A DNA stretch of 6,009 nt, from NCBI GenBank assembly GCA_016763595.1, contig JAESTN010000022.1, forward strand, positions 1 through 6,009, given 5' to 3'. Source of the stretch: Flavobacteriaceae bacterium (GTDB lineage: Bacteria; Bacteroidota; Bacteroidia; Flavobacteriales; Flavobacteriaceae). The number at the start of each line of letters is the position of its first letter. Position 1 is the stretch's first letter. Shown one piece after another: positions 5,665 through 6,009 of the stretch. Made by a program: the position numbers and the translations under genes. The notes beneath the pieces are model-generated. The model was given only the letters and a program-made list of their open reading frames with translations. It searched no databases and was not told the DNA's origin.

Positions 5665-6009
5665 ATGAAATGTCCATGTAATCCAACAAAGTTATATGCA
5701 GAATGCTGTAAAATTGCACATCAAAATATACATGCTGTAACTACGGCCGAGGCTTTGATGCGTTCTAGATATTCAGCATTTGTTTTTGCTGATATTGAGT
5801 ACTTGCAAAAAAGTCACCACCCTTCTACCCGCCCCTCTAAACGTGAGAAAAAAGAAATTTTGCAATGGACAAAATCTGTTGAATGGATTCGGTTAGAAAT
5901 ACTAAATACTACTGAAAACACGGTGGAGTTTAAAGCTTACTTTATGGAGCATGGACAATTAGAAGTTATTCACGAAAACTCTTTTTTTTGCAAGGAAAAT
6001 GAATATTGG
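5665..6009 (+). CDS. ychJ: YchJ-family SEC-C motif protein (partial, C-terminus beyond right edge)
   Basis: The frame is open from the ATG at 5665-5667 to the last base, giving 115 residues. The N-terminal SEC-C-like zinc motif uses Cys3, Cys5, Cys15 and Cys16 (CPCNPTKLYAECC). The family signature ALMRSRYSAFVFADIEYLQ (29-47) and HPSTRP (52-57) match Escherichia coli YchJ (LMRSRYCAFV... HPS). A beta-rich NTF2-like half follows, ending ENSFFCKENEYW, which aligns with the E. coli RFLKENGQWYYIDG end. Probably fewer than about 20 residues are missing. YchJ proteins have no settled biochemical role; the Cys cluster predicts zinc binding. No signal peptide is present, so it is cytoplasmic. It begins 1 nt after the stop of the upstream gene and shares its promoter. 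Confidence 0.9.
   Translation, partial: MKCPCNPTKLYAECCKIAHQNIHAVTTAEALMRSRYSAFVFADIEYLQKSHHPSTRPSKREKKEILQWTKSVEWIRLEILNTTENTVEFKAYFMEHGQLEVIHENSFFCKENEYW

Noticed and set aside
5531..5719. Minus-strand ORF across the 117-residue/ychJ junction
   Set aside because: It is antisense to two well-supported genes and has no recognisable features.

Overview
This AT-rich window looks like chromosomal DNA of a marine-type Flavobacteriia/Bacteroidetes member. Three things point there: promoter-like TAnnTTTG boxes with no clear Shine-Dalgarno sequences; a secreted protein whose N-terminal module (QGITYKAV... IGEGT... SVPYAIQAEKA) is typical of that phylum; and a signal peptide-TPR-membrane-HTH regulator of the kind common in it. 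The taxonomic call is an inference from these features, not from a marker gene.

Layout. Bases 1-870 (minus) hold the N-terminal 290 residues of a secreted protein that runs off the left edge. It ends in tandem MopE-type putative metal-binding repeats, and two of these are almost identical at the DNA level. A 46-codon ORF with a signal-peptide-like start (860-1000, minus) overlaps its start. Next comes a membrane-anchored TPR/LuxR-type HTH regulator (1095-2849, minus), with a perfect 21-bp palindrome in its upstream region. Bases 3060-5036 (minus) encode a complete 658-residue GTPase of the TetM/TetO/TetQ ribosomal-protection (EF-G-like) family. Its domain IV loop lacks the residues that displace tetracycline in Tet(M). 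A 273-bp divergent intergenic region carries one candidate promoter for each direction. The right end (plus) has a 117-residue uncharacterised protein followed after 1 nt by a YchJ-family SEC-C protein that is cut by the window edge.

How the genes may fit together. The TPR/HTH protein lies just upstream of the secreted repeat protein on the same strand, so it could regulate it or be co-transcribed with it; this is inference only. The EF-G-like GTPase stands alone. The last two genes almost certainly form an operon. I see no insertion sequence, tRNA, rRNA, CRISPR array or phage gene. I found no convincing new defence or mobile system. The points most worth a second look are the altered ribosomal-protection GTPase, the recently duplicated repeat units, the small secreted overlapping ORF, and the inverted repeats placed at promoters.
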